Positions 55,550 through 64,000 of a DNA stretch of 64,000 nucleotides are shown here, one piece after another. This DNA is from Nonomuraea endophytica (lineage in GTDB: Bacteria > Actinomycetota > Actinomycetes > Streptosporangiales > Streptosporangiaceae): positions 98,097-162,096 of the forward strand of contig NZ_JACHIN010000015.1 of assembly GCF_014203235.1 (NCBI RefSeq). The letters run 5' to 3'. Under the pieces are notes generated by a model, which worked only from the letters and a program-made list of their open reading frames with translations, ran no database searches and had not been told where the DNA came from. The translations under genes were made by a program, and so were the position numbers. Position 1 is the first letter of the stretch. Every line of letters starts with the position of its first letter.

Positions 55550-57615
55550 GCGACATCACCGGCCTGTTCGAGGACGAGGTCGTCACCAAGGCGCTGGTAC
55601 GCGACGTCGAGCTGCCCGGCGGCGCAGGGACGATGGCGCTGATCACCCTGGACAACGGGTTCGACCACACCAAGCCGAACACGTTCGGGCCCGGCGGGCT
55701 GACGTCGCTCGGCGCGGCGCTGGACGGGATCGCGGCGCGTACCGATCTGGCCGCGGTGGGGGTGACCGGCAAGCCGTTCATCTTCGGGGTGGGCGCGGAC
55801 CTCAAGGGCGCGGCGCTGGTCCGCGCGCGCGAGGAGGCCCTGGAGATCGGCCGGCTGGGGCACCAGGTGTTCCGGCGGCTGGGCGAGCTGCCCGTGCCGT
55901 CGTTCGCGTTCGTGAACGGCGCGGCCATGGGCGGCGGCCTGGAGATCGCGCTCCACTGTACGTACCGGACGATTTCCTCCGGGGTGCCCGCGCTGGCCCT
56001 GCCGGAGTGTTTCCTCGGCCTGGTGCCCGGCTGGGGCGGTACACAGTTGCTCCCCCGCCTGATCGGCCCGGCCGCGGCGCTGAAGCTCATCATCGAGAAC
56101 CCGCTGTCGCAGAACCGCATGCTCAAGGGCCGCGACGCGTTCAAGCTCGGGGTGGGCGACGCGATGTTCGAGCCGGCCGACTTCCTGGAGGAGTCGCTCC
56201 GCTGGGCCGCGAAGGTCCTGACGGGCGACATTTCCATCGAACGCGCGACATATCCGGATGCCGACTGGGAGAAGGCCGTCAACGACGCCCGCTTCCTCCT
56301 CGACATGAAGCTGCGCGGCGCCTCCCCCGCCCCCTACCGGGCCCTCGACCTCGTCGCCCTGGCCCGCACCGCCACCCGCGACGAGGGCTTCGCCGCCGAG
56401 GACGAGGCCCTGGCCGACCTCCTCATGGGCGACGAGCTGCGGGCCGGGCTCTACGCCTTCGACCTCGTCCAGCGCCGCGCCAAGAAGCCCGCCGGCGCGC
56501 CGGACAAGTCGCTGGCCCGCAAGGTCACCAAGGTCGGCGTCGTCGGCGCCGGGCTGATGGCCTCGCAGATGGCGCTGCTGTTCGCCCGCCGCCTGGAGGT
56601 CCCGGTCGTGCTGACCGACCTCGACCAGGCCAGGCTCGACAAGGGCGTCGGCTACGTGCACGCCGAGGTCGGCAAGCTCCTGTCGAAGGGCCGGATCTCC
56701 GGCGACCAGGCCAACCGCCTCAAGGCCCTGGTCACCGGCTCCCTCACCAAGGACGCCTTCGCCGACGCCGACTTCGTCATCGAGGCCGTCTTCGAGGACA
56801 TGGCGGTCAAGAAGAAGGTGTTCGCCGAGGTCGAGGCGCACGTCTCCGCCGAGTGCGTGCTGGCCACCAACACCTCCTCGCTGTCGCTGAGCGAGATGGG
56901 CGCCGATCTCGCGCACCCCGAGCGGCTGGTCGGCTTCCACTTCTTCAACCCGGTCGCGGTCATGCCGCTGCTGGAGATCATCCGCGGCGCCGCCACCTCG
57001 GACGCGACCCTGGCCACCGCCTTCGCGGTCGGCAAGTCGCTGCGCAAGTCGTCGGTGCTGGTCAAGGACGCGCCCGCGTTCGTGGTCAACCGGCTGCTGA
57101 CCCGCTTCATGGGCGAGGTCATCGCCGCCGTGGACGAGGGGACGCCGCTGGAGGTCGCCGAGCACTCCCTGGACGACCTGGGCCTGCCGATGTCGCCGTT
57201 CGCGCTGCTGCAGCTCGTCGGTCCCGCCGTCGGCCACCACGTGTCGGAGACGCTGCACGCCGCCTTCCCCGGGCGGTTCGGCGTCAGCGACAACATGGCC
57301 AAGCTCGTCGCCTCGGGCAAGCCGGGCGTCTACGCGCCCGACTTCTCCCTCGACCCCGAGGCCGTGGCGCTGTTCGCGGGCGGCGCCCGTCCCTCCACCG
57401 CGCAGGAGGTACGGCAGCGCGTACTGTCGGCCCTGTCCGAGGAGATCCGGTTCATGCTGGACGAGGGCGTGGTGGCCGCGGCCCAGGACATCGACCTGTG
57501 CATGATCCTGGGCGCGGGCTGGCCGTTCCATCTGGGTGGCGTCACGCCGTACCTGGACAGGGCGGGCATCTCCCGGCCCCGCTTCCTGGAGCCTGGCGTC
57601 GCCTCCGTGCCGTAG
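55546..57615 (+). CDS. fadB: FadB-type enoyl-CoA hydratase/3-hydroxyacyl-CoA dehydrogenase
   Basis: The 689-residue protein fuses an enoyl-CoA hydratase domain to a 3-hydroxyacyl-CoA dehydrogenase. In the hydratase (about 1-300), FIFGVGADLKGA and AAMGGGLEIALHCTYRT provide the oxyanion hole and PECFLGLVPGWGGTQLL the catalytic Glu. In the dehydrogenase (about 325 to the end), VTKVGVVGAGLMASQMA binds NAD, and LVGFHFFNPVAVMPLLEIIRG holds the catalytic His. It performs two steps of beta-oxidation, with FadA doing the third. ATG 55546 overlaps the fadA stop, and a hairpin terminator follows. Confidence 0.95.
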   Translation: MSDITGLFEDEVVTKALVRDVELPGGAGTMALITLDNGFDHTKPNTFGPGGLTSLGAALDGIAARTDLAAVGVTGKPFIFGVGADLKGAALVRAREEALEIGRLGHQVFRRLGELPVPSFAFVNGAAMGGGLEIALHCTYRTISSGVPALALPECFLGLVPGWGGTQLLPRLIGPAAALKLIIENPLSQNRMLKGRDAFKLGVGDAMFEPADFLEESLRWAAKVLTGDISIERATYPDADWEKAVNDARFLLDMKLRGASPAPYRALDLVALARTATRDEGFAAEDEALADLLMGDELRAGLYAFDLVQRRAKKPAGAPDKSLARKVTKVGVVGAGLMASQMALLFARRLEVPVVLTDLDQARLDKGVGYVHAEVGKLLSKGRISGDQANRLKALVTGSLTKDAFADADFVIEAVFEDMAVKKKVFAEVEAHVSAECVLATNTSSLSLSEMGADLAHPERLVGFHFFNPVAVMPLLEIIRGAATSDATLATAFAVGKSLRKSSVLVKDAPAFVVNRLLTRFMGEVIAAVDEGTPLEVAEHSLDDLGLPMSPFALLQLVGPAVGHHVSETLHAAFPGRFGVSDNMAKLVASGKPGVYAPDFSLDPEAVALFAGGARPSTAQEVRQRVLSALSEEIRFMLDEGVVAAAQDIDLCMILGAGWPFHLGGVTPYLDRAGISRPRFLEPGVASVP

Positions 57616-57620
57616 GCGGC

Positions 57621-57649
57621 GGAAGGGCCTCGTGTCACGGGGCCCTTCC
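57621..57649 (+). terminator. Terminator of the fadA-fadB operon
   Basis: GGAAGGGCC (57621-57629) and GGCCCTTCC (57641-57649) pair perfectly over 9 bp around an 11-nt loop, 6 bp after the fadB stop. Confidence 0.7.
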
Positions 57650-57702
57650 ACGCCGGAAGAAAGTAGCGTGTGTGACCTCGCCGTCCGAGGAAGGGAACAC
57701 AT

Positions 57703-58077
57703 GTGAAGACGCTCGCGCTCGTCGTGCTGGCCGGTGCCGTGGTCTTGGGGAACGCCGCCCCGGCAGCCGCCTCGCAACGGCCCCGCGCGACGTTGAAGAT
57801 CAGCGTCATTACGGGGGAAAACACCAAGACCGTCCGGCTGACCTGCGACCGGGACGGCGGCGACCATCCGTCGCCGCGGGCGGCCTGCCGGCTGCTGCGC
57901 TCGGTCAAGGGCGACCCGGCCAAGCTCAGGAACGAGCGGGCCATGTGCACCAAGGAATATCTGCCGCACCGGGTCCGGGTCACGGGCGTGTGGCGGGGCA
58001 AGAGGATCGCCTTCACCGGCAGGTTCAGCAACGGCTGCCTGATGAAGGCCGCGGGCCGCGCCGTCTACACGCTCTGA
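57703..58077 (+). CDS. SSI-type subtilisin inhibitor-like protein
   Basis: The 124-residue secreted protein has a signal peptide (1-24, ending AAPAAAS) and the SSI fold pattern: VRLTCDRDGGDHPSPRAACRLLRSVKGDPAKL, then MCTKEYLPHRVRVTGVWRGKRIAFTGRFSNGCLM. Its four Cys can make the two conserved disulfides. Met-Cys-Thr-Lys around residue 84 occupies the reactive-site area, where P1 residues define specificity. It blocks extracellular serine proteases. GTG 57703 has GAGGAAGGGAAC upstream, and a strong hairpin follows the stop. Confidence 0.9.
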   Translation: MKTLALVVLAGAVVLGNAAPAAASQRPRATLKISVITGENTKTVRLTCDRDGGDHPSPRAACRLLRSVKGDPAKLRNERAMCTKEYLPHRVRVTGVWRGKRIAFTGRFSNGCLMKAAGRAVYTL

Positions 58078-58086
58078 GCGTCGCGG

Positions 58087-58116
58087 GCCGTGCCGGGAAG
58101 GGCTTCCCGGCACGGC
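58087..58116. terminator. Hairpin terminator after the SSI gene
   Basis: GCCGTGCCGGGAA (58087-58099) and TTCCCGGCACGGC (58104-58116) form a perfect 13-bp stem with a 4-nt loop. It lies between the SSI stop and the stop of the convergent permease gene and can serve both. Confidence 0.8.
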
Positions 58117-58125
58117 TCCGGGCGG

Positions 58126-59601
58126 TTAGTCGGGCTTGATTCCCGGTACGAGGCGCTGCGCGCGGCTGTGGCGGTAGCCGTACAGGAAATAGAGGGCGGC
58201 GCCGATCACCATCCAGATGAAAAAGCGCAGCCACGTCTCCACCGGCAGGTTGAGCATCAGGTAGAGGCAGGCCAGCACCGACAGGATCGGCAGCAGCGGG
58301 ACCAGCGGCGTGCGGAAGGCGCGGTGCAGGTCCGGGCGGGTCCTGCGCAGGATGATCACGCCGATCGAGACGACGACGAACGCGAAGAGCGTGCCGATGT
58401 TCACCAGTTCGGCCAGCGCGCCGAGGGAGATGAACCCGGCCAGCAGGGCCGTCACCACGCCGATGATGATCGTGAGGCGGGCGGGCGTGCCGTACTTCGG
58501 ATGGACCTTTGCCAGGCCGCGCGGCAGCAGGCCGTCACGGCACATCGCGAACAGCACCCGGCTCTGCCCCAGCATGAGGATCATCACCACGGTGGTGAGT
58601 CCGGCGATGGCGCCGATGCTGATCAGCGCGGCGGCCCAGTTCTGGCCCACGGCGGTGAACGCGTCGGCGAGCGGCGCCCGCGTGCTGAGCTCGCTGTACG
58701 GCTGCATGCCGACCACGACCAGCGAGACCACCACGTAAAGCACCGTGCAGACGACCAGCGAGCCGATGATGCCGCGCGGCAGGTCGCGCTGCGGCTCGAT
58801 GGTCTCCTCCGCGGCCGTGGCCACGATGTCGAAGCCGATGAACGCGAAGAACACGATCGCTGCGGCGGAGAAGATGCCGATCACGCCGAAGGCCACCGGC
58901 GTGATGCCGAACAGCACCTGGATGAGCGGCGCCTTCAGTCCCTCGACGGCCGGTGTGGAGATCGGGTCGGGGATGAACGGCGTGTAGTTGGCCGCGTTCA
59001 CGAAGAACAGCCCCGCCACGATGACCAGCAGGATCACCGCCACCTTGATGATCACGATGATCAGGTTGACCCGCGAGGACAGCTTGATGCCGGCCACCAG
59101 GATCGCGGTCAGGATCAGCACGATCACCATCGCCGGGATGTTGACCACCGGGTCGTCGCCCGCCATCCAGTCCGGCAGCGTGAGCCCGATCGACTGCAGC
59201 AGCGAGGCGAAGTACCCCGACCAGCCGACCGCCACCACGGCGGCGGCCAGCGCCATCTCCAGCATCAGGTCCCAGCCGATCACCCAGGCGGGGAACTCGC
59301 CCAGCGTGGCGAAGGAGAACGTGTACGCGGAACCCGCCACGGGCAGTGTGGAGGCGAACTCGGCGTAGCAGAGCGCGGCCAGCCCGCACACGACGGCGGC
59401 CACGATGAAGGACAGGGCCACCGCGGGTCCCGCGGTCTGCTTGGCCACCTGGCCCGTGAGCACGAAGATGCCGGTGCCGACGATCACGCCGATGCCGAAG
59501 ACCGTGAGGTCCGTGGCGGTCAGGCGCTTTCTCAGCCGGTGCTCCGGCGCCTCCGTGTCCTGGACCGACTGCTCGACGCTCTTGGTGCGAAAGATATCCA
59601 C
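58126..59601 (-). CDS. APC-superfamily amino acid permease
   Basis: The 491-residue protein has 12 or more membrane helices and the APC hallmarks near the N-terminus (LTVFGIGVIVGTGIFVLTGQVA, residues about 33-54, the G-x-G-x-G substrate loop) and AFIGFDIVATAAEETIEPQRDLPRGII around 255-280. Its size and the C-terminal YLMLNLPVETWLRFFIWM helix fit the cationic-amino-acid-transporter-like group. It imports amino acids at the cytoplasmic membrane; the precise substrate is not readable. Confidence 0.93.
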   Translation of the reverse strand: MDIFRTKSVEQSVQDTEAPEHRLRKRLTATDLTVFGIGVIVGTGIFVLTGQVAKQTAGPAVALSFIVAAVVCGLAALCYAEFASTLPVAGSAYTFSFATLGEFPAWVIGWDLMLEMALAAAVVAVGWSGYFASLLQSIGLTLPDWMAGDDPVVNIPAMVIVLILTAILVAGIKLSSRVNLIIVIIKVAVILLVIVAGLFFVNAANYTPFIPDPISTPAVEGLKAPLIQVLFGITPVAFGVIGIFSAAAIVFFAFIGFDIVATAAEETIEPQRDLPRGIIGSLVVCTVLYVVVSLVVVGMQPYSELSTRAPLADAFTAVGQNWAAALISIGAIAGLTTVVMILMLGQSRVLFAMCRDGLLPRGLAKVHPKYGTPARLTIIIGVVTALLAGFISLGALAELVNIGTLFAFVVVSIGVIILRRTRPDLHRAFRTPLVPLLPILSVLACLYLMLNLPVETWLRFFIWMVIGAALYFLYGYRHSRAQRLVPGIKPD

Positions 59602-59698
59602 GATCAGTCAGTGCCCGTTTACCCCGCTGTCATGCCTTCCCCGCCCATCACGAACAGCCCCCGATCCCCCGCCGACCAGGGACTTTCCGGACAACACA

Positions 59699-59727
59699 CG
59701 CCGCCGTGCGGGGTGGGCACGGCGGCG
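59699..59727 (-). terminator. Terminator of dxs
   Basis: CGCCGCCGTGC (59699-59709) and GCACGGCGGCG (59717-59727) pair perfectly over 11 bp around GGGGTGG, just beyond the dxs stop at 59735. Confidence 0.8.
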
Positions 59728-59734
59728 CTTGGGG

Positions 59735-61633
59735 TTAGTTGCGGGCGCTCGGGCTTTCCATGGGGGCGCCGCGCTTGGCGATCGCCTCGGTGATCTCGCG
59801 GGCCAGGTCCTGCCCGGTCAGCCCGATCTGGCCGAGGATCTTGGCGCGCTTGGCGTGGTCGAGGAAGCGCTGCGGGATGCCGTAGGAGCGGACGGGCACG
59901 TCCACGTCGGCCTCGCGCAGCAGCCGCGACACCGCGTCGCCCACGCCGCCGACCTTACCGTTGTCCTCGACCACGGCCACCAGCTTGTGGGCCGCGGCCG
60001 CCACCACCAGGGCGTCGTCGAGCGGCTTGACCCAGCGCGGGTCGACGACGGTGGCGTTGATGCCCTGGGCGTCGAGCAGCTTGGCCGCGTCCATGCAGAT
60101 GTGCGCCATCGGGCCCACGCCGACCAGCAGCACGTCGGGCTCGTCCGACTCGGCCACCCGCAGCAGGTCCATCTCGCCCAGCTTGCCGGCCGGTTCGATC
60201 GTCTCGGCCAGCGCGCCCTTCGGGTAGCGCAGCACGGTCGGGCCGTCCGTGGTGGCGACGGCCTCTCGCAGCAGTTCGACGATGCGCTCGCCGTCGCGCG
60301 GCACCGCGATTCGCAGGCCGGGCACGACCTGCAGGATGGACAGGTCCCACATGCCGTTGTGGCTGGCCCCGTCGTCGCCGGTGACGCCGGCGCGGTCGAG
60401 CACCATGGTGACCGGCAGCTTGTGCAGGGCGACGTCCATCAGCAACTGGTCGAAGCCGCGGTTGAGGAAGGTGGCGTACACGGCGAACACGGGGTGCATG
60501 CCGCCGAGCGCCAGTCCGGCGGCGCTGGTCAGGGCGTGCTGCTCGGCGATGCCGACGTCGTAGATGCGCTCGGGGTAGGCCTCGGCGAAGGCGGCCAGGC
60601 CGACCGGGTGGAGCATGGCGGCGGTGATGCCGACGATGTCGGAGCGCTCGCGGCCGAGCTTGACCATCTCCTCGCTGAACACGTCGGTCCAGATGCGGGG
60701 CTTCGGCTTCTCCAGCCCGGTCGACTTGTCGAAGGCGCCGGGGCCGTGCATCTGGTCCTCGTCGTGGTTCTCCGCCGGGGAGTAGCCGCGGCCCTTCTGG
60801 GTGAGGGCGTGGACGATGACCGGGCCGCCGAAGTCGCGGGCCTTGCGCAGCGCGGCCTCCATGGCCTGCTCGTCGTGGCCGTCGATGGGGCCGAGGTATT
60901 TCAGGCCGAGGTCCTCGAACATCACCTGCGGGGCGATGACGTCCTTGACGCCCTTCTTGATCCCGTGGAGGGCGTCGTAGAGGACGGGAACGTTCCCGAT
61001 CTTGTCTTTGACGAACTCCAGCATGTCCTCGTAGCGGCGGTTGACGCGCAGCGAGGACAGATGGGAGGCCAGCCCGCCGATGGTCGGCGAGTAGGAGCGG
61101 CCGTTGTCGTTGACCACGATGACGACCGGGAGGTCCTTGATCGCGGCGATGTTGTTGAGCGCCTCCCAGGCCATGCCGCCGGTCAGGGCGCCGTCGCCGA
61201 TGATCGCCACGACCCTGCGCTCGCGCTCGCCGCGCAGCTTGAACGCCTTGCCGAGGCCGTCGGCGTAGGACAGCGCGGTGGAGGCGTGGGAGTTCTCGAC
61301 GAAGTCGTGCTCGGACTCGGCCTGGCTCGGGTAGCCGGACAGGCCGCCCTCCTGCTTGAGCGCGTCGAAGCCCGCGAGGCGGCCGGTGAGCAGTTTGTGG
61401 ACATACGCCTGGTGGCCGGTGTCCCAGATGATCGGGTCGCGCGGGGAGTCGAAGACCCGGTGCAAAGCGATCGTGAGTTCCACGACACCGAGGTTGGGCC
61501 CCAGGTGTCCGCCGAAGCGCGCGCACGAGTCGACGAGCGTGTCGCGGATCTCCCCCGCGAGCCTCGGCAACTGCGCCGCTCCGAGCCTTCTGACGTCCTC
61601 CGGACCCTTGATTGAGCTCAGCAGCCCGCTCAC
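59735..61633 (-). CDS. dxs: 1-deoxy-D-xylulose-5-phosphate synthase
   Basis: The 632-residue thiamine-diphosphate enzyme has PIIWDTGHQAYVHKLLTGR near residue 70, the thiamine-binding VAIIGDGALTGGMAWEALNNIA, the DGHDEQAM region, and the transketolase-like C-terminal half (YDVGIAEQHALTSAAGLALGG, with catalytic Glu, and GVTGDDGASHNGMWDLS). It condenses pyruvate with glyceraldehyde phosphate, the first step of the MEP isoprenoid pathway and of thiamine and pyridoxal supply. It stands alone, with its own terminator. Confidence 0.97.
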   Translation of the reverse strand: MSGLLSSIKGPEDVRRLGAAQLPRLAGEIRDTLVDSCARFGGHLGPNLGVVELTIALHRVFDSPRDPIIWDTGHQAYVHKLLTGRLAGFDALKQEGGLSGYPSQAESEHDFVENSHASTALSYADGLGKAFKLRGERERRVVAIIGDGALTGGMAWEALNNIAAIKDLPVVIVVNDNGRSYSPTIGGLASHLSSLRVNRRYEDMLEFVKDKIGNVPVLYDALHGIKKGVKDVIAPQVMFEDLGLKYLGPIDGHDEQAMEAALRKARDFGGPVIVHALTQKGRGYSPAENHDEDQMHGPGAFDKSTGLEKPKPRIWTDVFSEEMVKLGRERSDIVGITAAMLHPVGLAAFAEAYPERIYDVGIAEQHALTSAAGLALGGMHPVFAVYATFLNRGFDQLLMDVALHKLPVTMVLDRAGVTGDDGASHNGMWDLSILQVVPGLRIAVPRDGERIVELLREAVATTDGPTVLRYPKGALAETIEPAGKLGEMDLLRVAESDEPDVLLVGVGPMAHICMDAAKLLDAQGINATVVDPRWVKPLDDALVVAAAAHKLVAVVEDNGKVGGVGDAVSRLLREADVDVPVRSYGIPQRFLDHAKRAKILGQIGLTGQDLAREITEAIAKRGAPMESPSARN

Positions 61634-61756
61634 GGAATCAGCCCCTCCTGCTCGTGCTCGCCACTGCGCACGAGTCTAGTTCGTGCCCCCGGCGCTGACT
61701 GCATCGAGTCAAATCAGCCCACATTTGTCCGATCTTGACCTAGTCTTTCCCTCACT

Positions 61757-62593
61757 ATGAACACTCTCCCCATGAGGAAACTCTCGTCACTCGTGGCCGC
61801 TGGGCTGGTGCTTGCTCTGGCGGGCGTGGGTACGGCGACCGCCGAAGCGCAGCCCGCGAACCAGGGGGCGCAGCTGCAGCAGGCAGCGCCGCCCCGTGGC
61901 AAAGCAGCCGCGACGGCGAACCCGCTCTACCGCACCGGCCGGCTCGCCGACTCCAACTGTTCGCCCGGCAGCCTGCCCCGTGGCAGCACCGCCGCCTACA
62001 AGCGCTTCCTGCAGCGCGTCACCAACTGCCTGAACGCCTCCTGGAGCAGCCAGTTCCGCAAGGCGGGCCTGTCGTTCAGCAAGCCGCGCCTGCGGATCAT
62101 CACCAAGAAGGTCCGGACCGCCTGCGGCCCGTGGAGCGCGGGGGCCGACGGCATCTACTGCTCGGGCGACCGCACGATGTACATGCTGATCACCAAGACG
62201 CAGCTGCGCAACCCGTACGCCCTGGGCATCACCCGCCTGATGGCGCACGAGTACGGTCACCACGTCCAGCAGATCTCCGGCATCTGGAACTACTACTGGG
62301 CGGCCCGCAACAGCTCGGGCAAGTCGATGCAGCTCCAGTTGTCGCGCCGCTCCGAGCTTCAGGCCGAGTGCTTCTCCTCGGTCTTCATGAACACCGTGGC
62401 CGACTCCCTGCCGGTCAACCAGGACGAGTGGGACCAGACGGTCGACTGGTTCCGCAAGAACGGTCACAAGGCCTGGGCCCAGAACGACCACGGCAAGGGC
62501 TCCTCGCAGGCCTTCTGGATGAACCGGGGCTTCAACTCCGGCCAGGTGGGCTCGTGCAACACGTGGAAGGTCTCCGCCCGCTACGTCGCATAG
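61757..62593 (+). CDS. Secreted zinc metallopeptidase, paralogue 1
   Basis: The 278-residue protein has a signal peptide (1-31, ending ATAEAQ) and a neutral zinc-metallopeptidase-like domain: NPLYRTGRL...C, then MAHEYGHHVQQISGIW (H-E-x-x-H) and, 40 residues later, RRSELQAECFSSVF supplying the third ligand Glu. Six cysteines probably form disulfides (CNTWKV at the end). The layout resembles the YpfJ/putative neutral zinc metallopeptidase family. It is the first of three tandem paralogues. ATG 61757 lies after TTGACC and TAGTCT, which could be promoter elements. Confidence 0.88.
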   Translation: MNTLPMRKLSSLVAAGLVLALAGVGTATAEAQPANQGAQLQQAAPPRGKAAATANPLYRTGRLADSNCSPGSLPRGSTAAYKRFLQRVTNCLNASWSSQFRKAGLSFSKPRLRIITKKVRTACGPWSAGADGIYCSGDRTMYMLITKTQLRNPYALGITRLMAHEYGHHVQQISGIWNYYWAARNSSGKSMQLQLSRRSELQAECFSSVFMNTVADSLPVNQDEWDQTVDWFRKNGHKAWAQNDHGKGSSQAFWMNRGFNSGQVGSCNTWKVSARYVA

Positions 62594-62706
62594 CCCCTTA
62601 GTCCTCCTACAGCCCGAAATATCATCACATTGCGGTCCGTGCCCCCCGCGGCACGGGCCGCAATGTGCTTTACCTACGGCATATGCGCCAAATAAGGTGC
62701 CTTCTC

Positions 62707-63474
62707 ATGCGTACCCCCTTTTTGGCGCTGATTTCCGGCGCCCTGGCGAGCGTGCTGTTCACCGGTGTCGCCTACGCCGCTCCGCCCTCCTACTCACCGG
62801 TGCTGACCAAGAACCCGGTCTACAAGACAGGTGCGCTGGAGCTCAAGGAATGTGACGAGCAGCCGGTCCAGAGCGGGGACCTGGACGACGCCCGTGTCTA
62901 CCTCGAGTTCCTCATGGACTGCCTGAACGAGTCCTGGAGCAGGCAGCTGGCCAAGAAGAACATCCCCTTCAGCAAGCCGGGCTTCGAGGTCATCGCCAAG
63001 CCGGGCGCGCGGACCTCGTGTGGCAGGTTCCCGGCGGGCGCGCAGGCCATCTACTGCCCGAAGAACAAGAAGATCACCTTCCTGCTCGACGAGGCGATCC
63101 TGGCCGAGCCGTTCGAGCTGTTCCTGATGGAGGTCCTGGCCCACGAGTACGGTCACCACATCCAGCAGCTCACCGGCATGCTGAGGATCGTCGACAACGT
63201 CAAGGGCAAGAGCAAGGCCCGCCTGTTCGACGAGAGCCGCCGGGTCGAGCTGCAGGCCGAGTGCATGTCGGGCGCGTTCATCGGCTCGGTCTGGCACTCG
63301 CTGGGCCGGCGTGAGTTCGACTTCCGCTACATCGTGAAGGTCGCCGAGAACGGCTACGACTTCCGTTCGCACGGCAAGGCCAAGAACATCGCCTGGTGGC
63401 TCAAGCGCGGCTTCGACGCCGAGTCCCCCAGCGCGTGCAACACCTGGGCGGCGCCGAAATCCCGGGTCTCCTAA
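62707..63474 (+). CDS. Secreted zinc metallopeptidase, paralogue 2
   Basis: From ATG 62707 the product is 255 residues with a clean signal peptide (RTPFLALISGALASVLFTGVAYA). ATG 62683 upstream is an alternative. It repeats the plan of the preceding gene: LTKNPVYKTGALELKEC, LEFLMDCLNESWSRQLAKKNIPFSKPGFEVI, VLAHEYGHHIQQLTGML (H-E-x-x-H), RRVELQAECMSGAF and a C-terminal CNTWAAP. The shared Cys and zinc ligands show descent by tandem duplication, while sequence divergence suggests different targets. Substrate unknown. Confidence 0.88.
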   Translation: MRTPFLALISGALASVLFTGVAYAAPPSYSPVLTKNPVYKTGALELKECDEQPVQSGDLDDARVYLEFLMDCLNESWSRQLAKKNIPFSKPGFEVIAKPGARTSCGRFPAGAQAIYCPKNKKITFLLDEAILAEPFELFLMEVLAHEYGHHIQQLTGMLRIVDNVKGKSKARLFDESRRVELQAECMSGAFIGSVWHSLGRREFDFRYIVKVAENGYDFRSHGKAKNIAWWLKRGFDAESPSACNTWAAPKSRVS

Positions 63475-63509
63475 CCGGAGCACCCCGAACTGGTCTAGGA
63501 TCCGCGATC

Positions 63510-64000
63510 GTGCGACTTCCCCTTATTGCGGCATCTATGTGCATGATCGCGGGTCTGACCATTTCCGGTACGGCCAGCGCCTCGACAGAACCGGCGGCCG
63601 CCGTGCCGCCCGCCGTACTGACCCAGAACAAGATCTACCGCTCCGGCACCACGTCGGCGCTCTCGTGCGCCATTCCGGAGATCCGCCGGGGAAGCGCCGC
63701 CTCGCTCAGAGCCTTCCACATCGGGATGGCCCGGTGCGCCAACCGCTTCTGGACGGCCAGGTTCAAGGCCGCGGGGCTGCGGTACACGCCGCCGAAGGTG
63801 CAGGTGACGACGGGCAGCCGGTCGGTCTGCGGGAAGATCACCAGCAACGGCGCGCAGTACTGCCCGCAGCAGCGCACGGTCGCCATCCGGATCATGAAGC
63901 GGGATCTGACCGACCCGTTCAAGATGAACATCGCGCACTCGGTCGCCCACGAGTGGGGACACCACGTCCAGCACCTCACCGGCATCCTGACCGCGCAGAA
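63510..64000 (+). CDS. Secreted zinc metallopeptidase, paralogue 3 (cut by window end)
   Basis: GTG 63510 follows TAGGAT (63496-63501) by 8 nt, suggesting a leaderless mRNA. The 163 visible residues have a signal peptide (RLPLIAASMCMIAGLTISGTASA) and the same domain: LTQNKIYRSGTTSALSC, RAFHIGMARCANRFWTARFKAAGLRYTPPKV, and VAHEWGHHVQHLTGIL with the H-E-x-x-H zinc motif near residue 150. The C-terminal third, including the Glu ligand, is beyond the window. It is the third member of the tandem family. Confidence 0.85.
   Translation, partial: MRLPLIAASMCMIAGLTISGTASASTEPAAAVPPAVLTQNKIYRSGTTSALSCAIPEIRRGSAASLRAFHIGMARCANRFWTARFKAAGLRYTPPKVQVTTGSRSVCGKITSNGAQYCPQQRTVAIRIMKRDLTDPFKMNIAHSVAHEWGHHVQHLTGILTAQ

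Noticed and set aside
55480..58113. 877-residue minus-strand frame opposite fadB
   Set aside because: Antisense artefact; the plus strand encodes FadB with all signatures.

Overview
The window is high-GC DNA (roughly 70 % or more over most of its length) with GTG/TTG starts, many leaderless-looking promoters and an actinobacterial gene repertoire: actinobacterial HemQ, a DUF3000-ribonuclease D-hemE-hemG-hemQ-dxs neighbourhood, an SSI-type protease inhibitor, a SARP regulator and LigC/LigD-type ligases. This fits a filamentous actinomycete. Streptosporangiaceae (Nonomuraea and relatives) is my best guess from protein style, but it is an inference.

Positions 1-1785 are the 3' part of a gene made of 15 near-identical 99/120-bp TPR-like repeats. 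Positions 1886-11655 are an integrative-element-like island. It holds a GntR regulator with small genes, a lower-GC double-GntR regulator, a two-gene cargo (XRE-HTH/degenerate-Nudix protein plus cupin), a run of tiny Shine-Dalgarno-driven genes, an FtsK/TraB-type DNA translocase broken by a 1-nt frameshift, a zinc-ribbon membrane protein and a large serine recombinase. No replication initiator or relaxase is visible. Next to it lies the start of a heparinase II/III-like gene cut after about 100 residues, facing a LacI regulator.

From 12.3 to 30 kb the chromosome carries a pyrimidine reductase, DNA ligase C, PgeF, an aldehyde dehydrogenase behind an 18-bp palindrome, a class F sortase with a putative substrate, a PL8 polysaccharide lyase, a double acyl-CoA dehydrogenase with a 33-bp in-frame minisatellite, a GH29 fucosidase, a LigD-type polymerase domain and MsrB. 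From 29.4 to 37.7 kb lie the late haem genes (hemQ, hemG, hemE), DUF3000 and ribonuclease D. The haem block is interrupted by a DUF4349 lipoprotein and a SARP/NB-ARC regulator.

From 38.7 to 49 kb is a sugar-type locus: a Gfo/Idh/MocA-DUF993-TIM-barrel operon, a second TIM-barrel isomerase, a phosphodiesterase and a LacI regulator. A shared operator-like palindrome lies upstream of both the operon and the regulator. A PEP-synthase/rifampin-phosphotransferase-like enzyme sits inside this locus, and a Rox-like FAD monooxygenase facing an ArsR regulator lies 6 kb further on. The window ends with a fadA-fadB pair, an SSI inhibitor, an amino-acid permease, dxs and three tandem secreted zinc metallopeptidases, the last cut by the window edge.

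The intergenic DNA is unusually repeat-rich. Four copies of a dispersed element (about 40-100 bp) and tandem arrays of 29, 30 and 36 bp are present. Minisatellites also sit inside genes.
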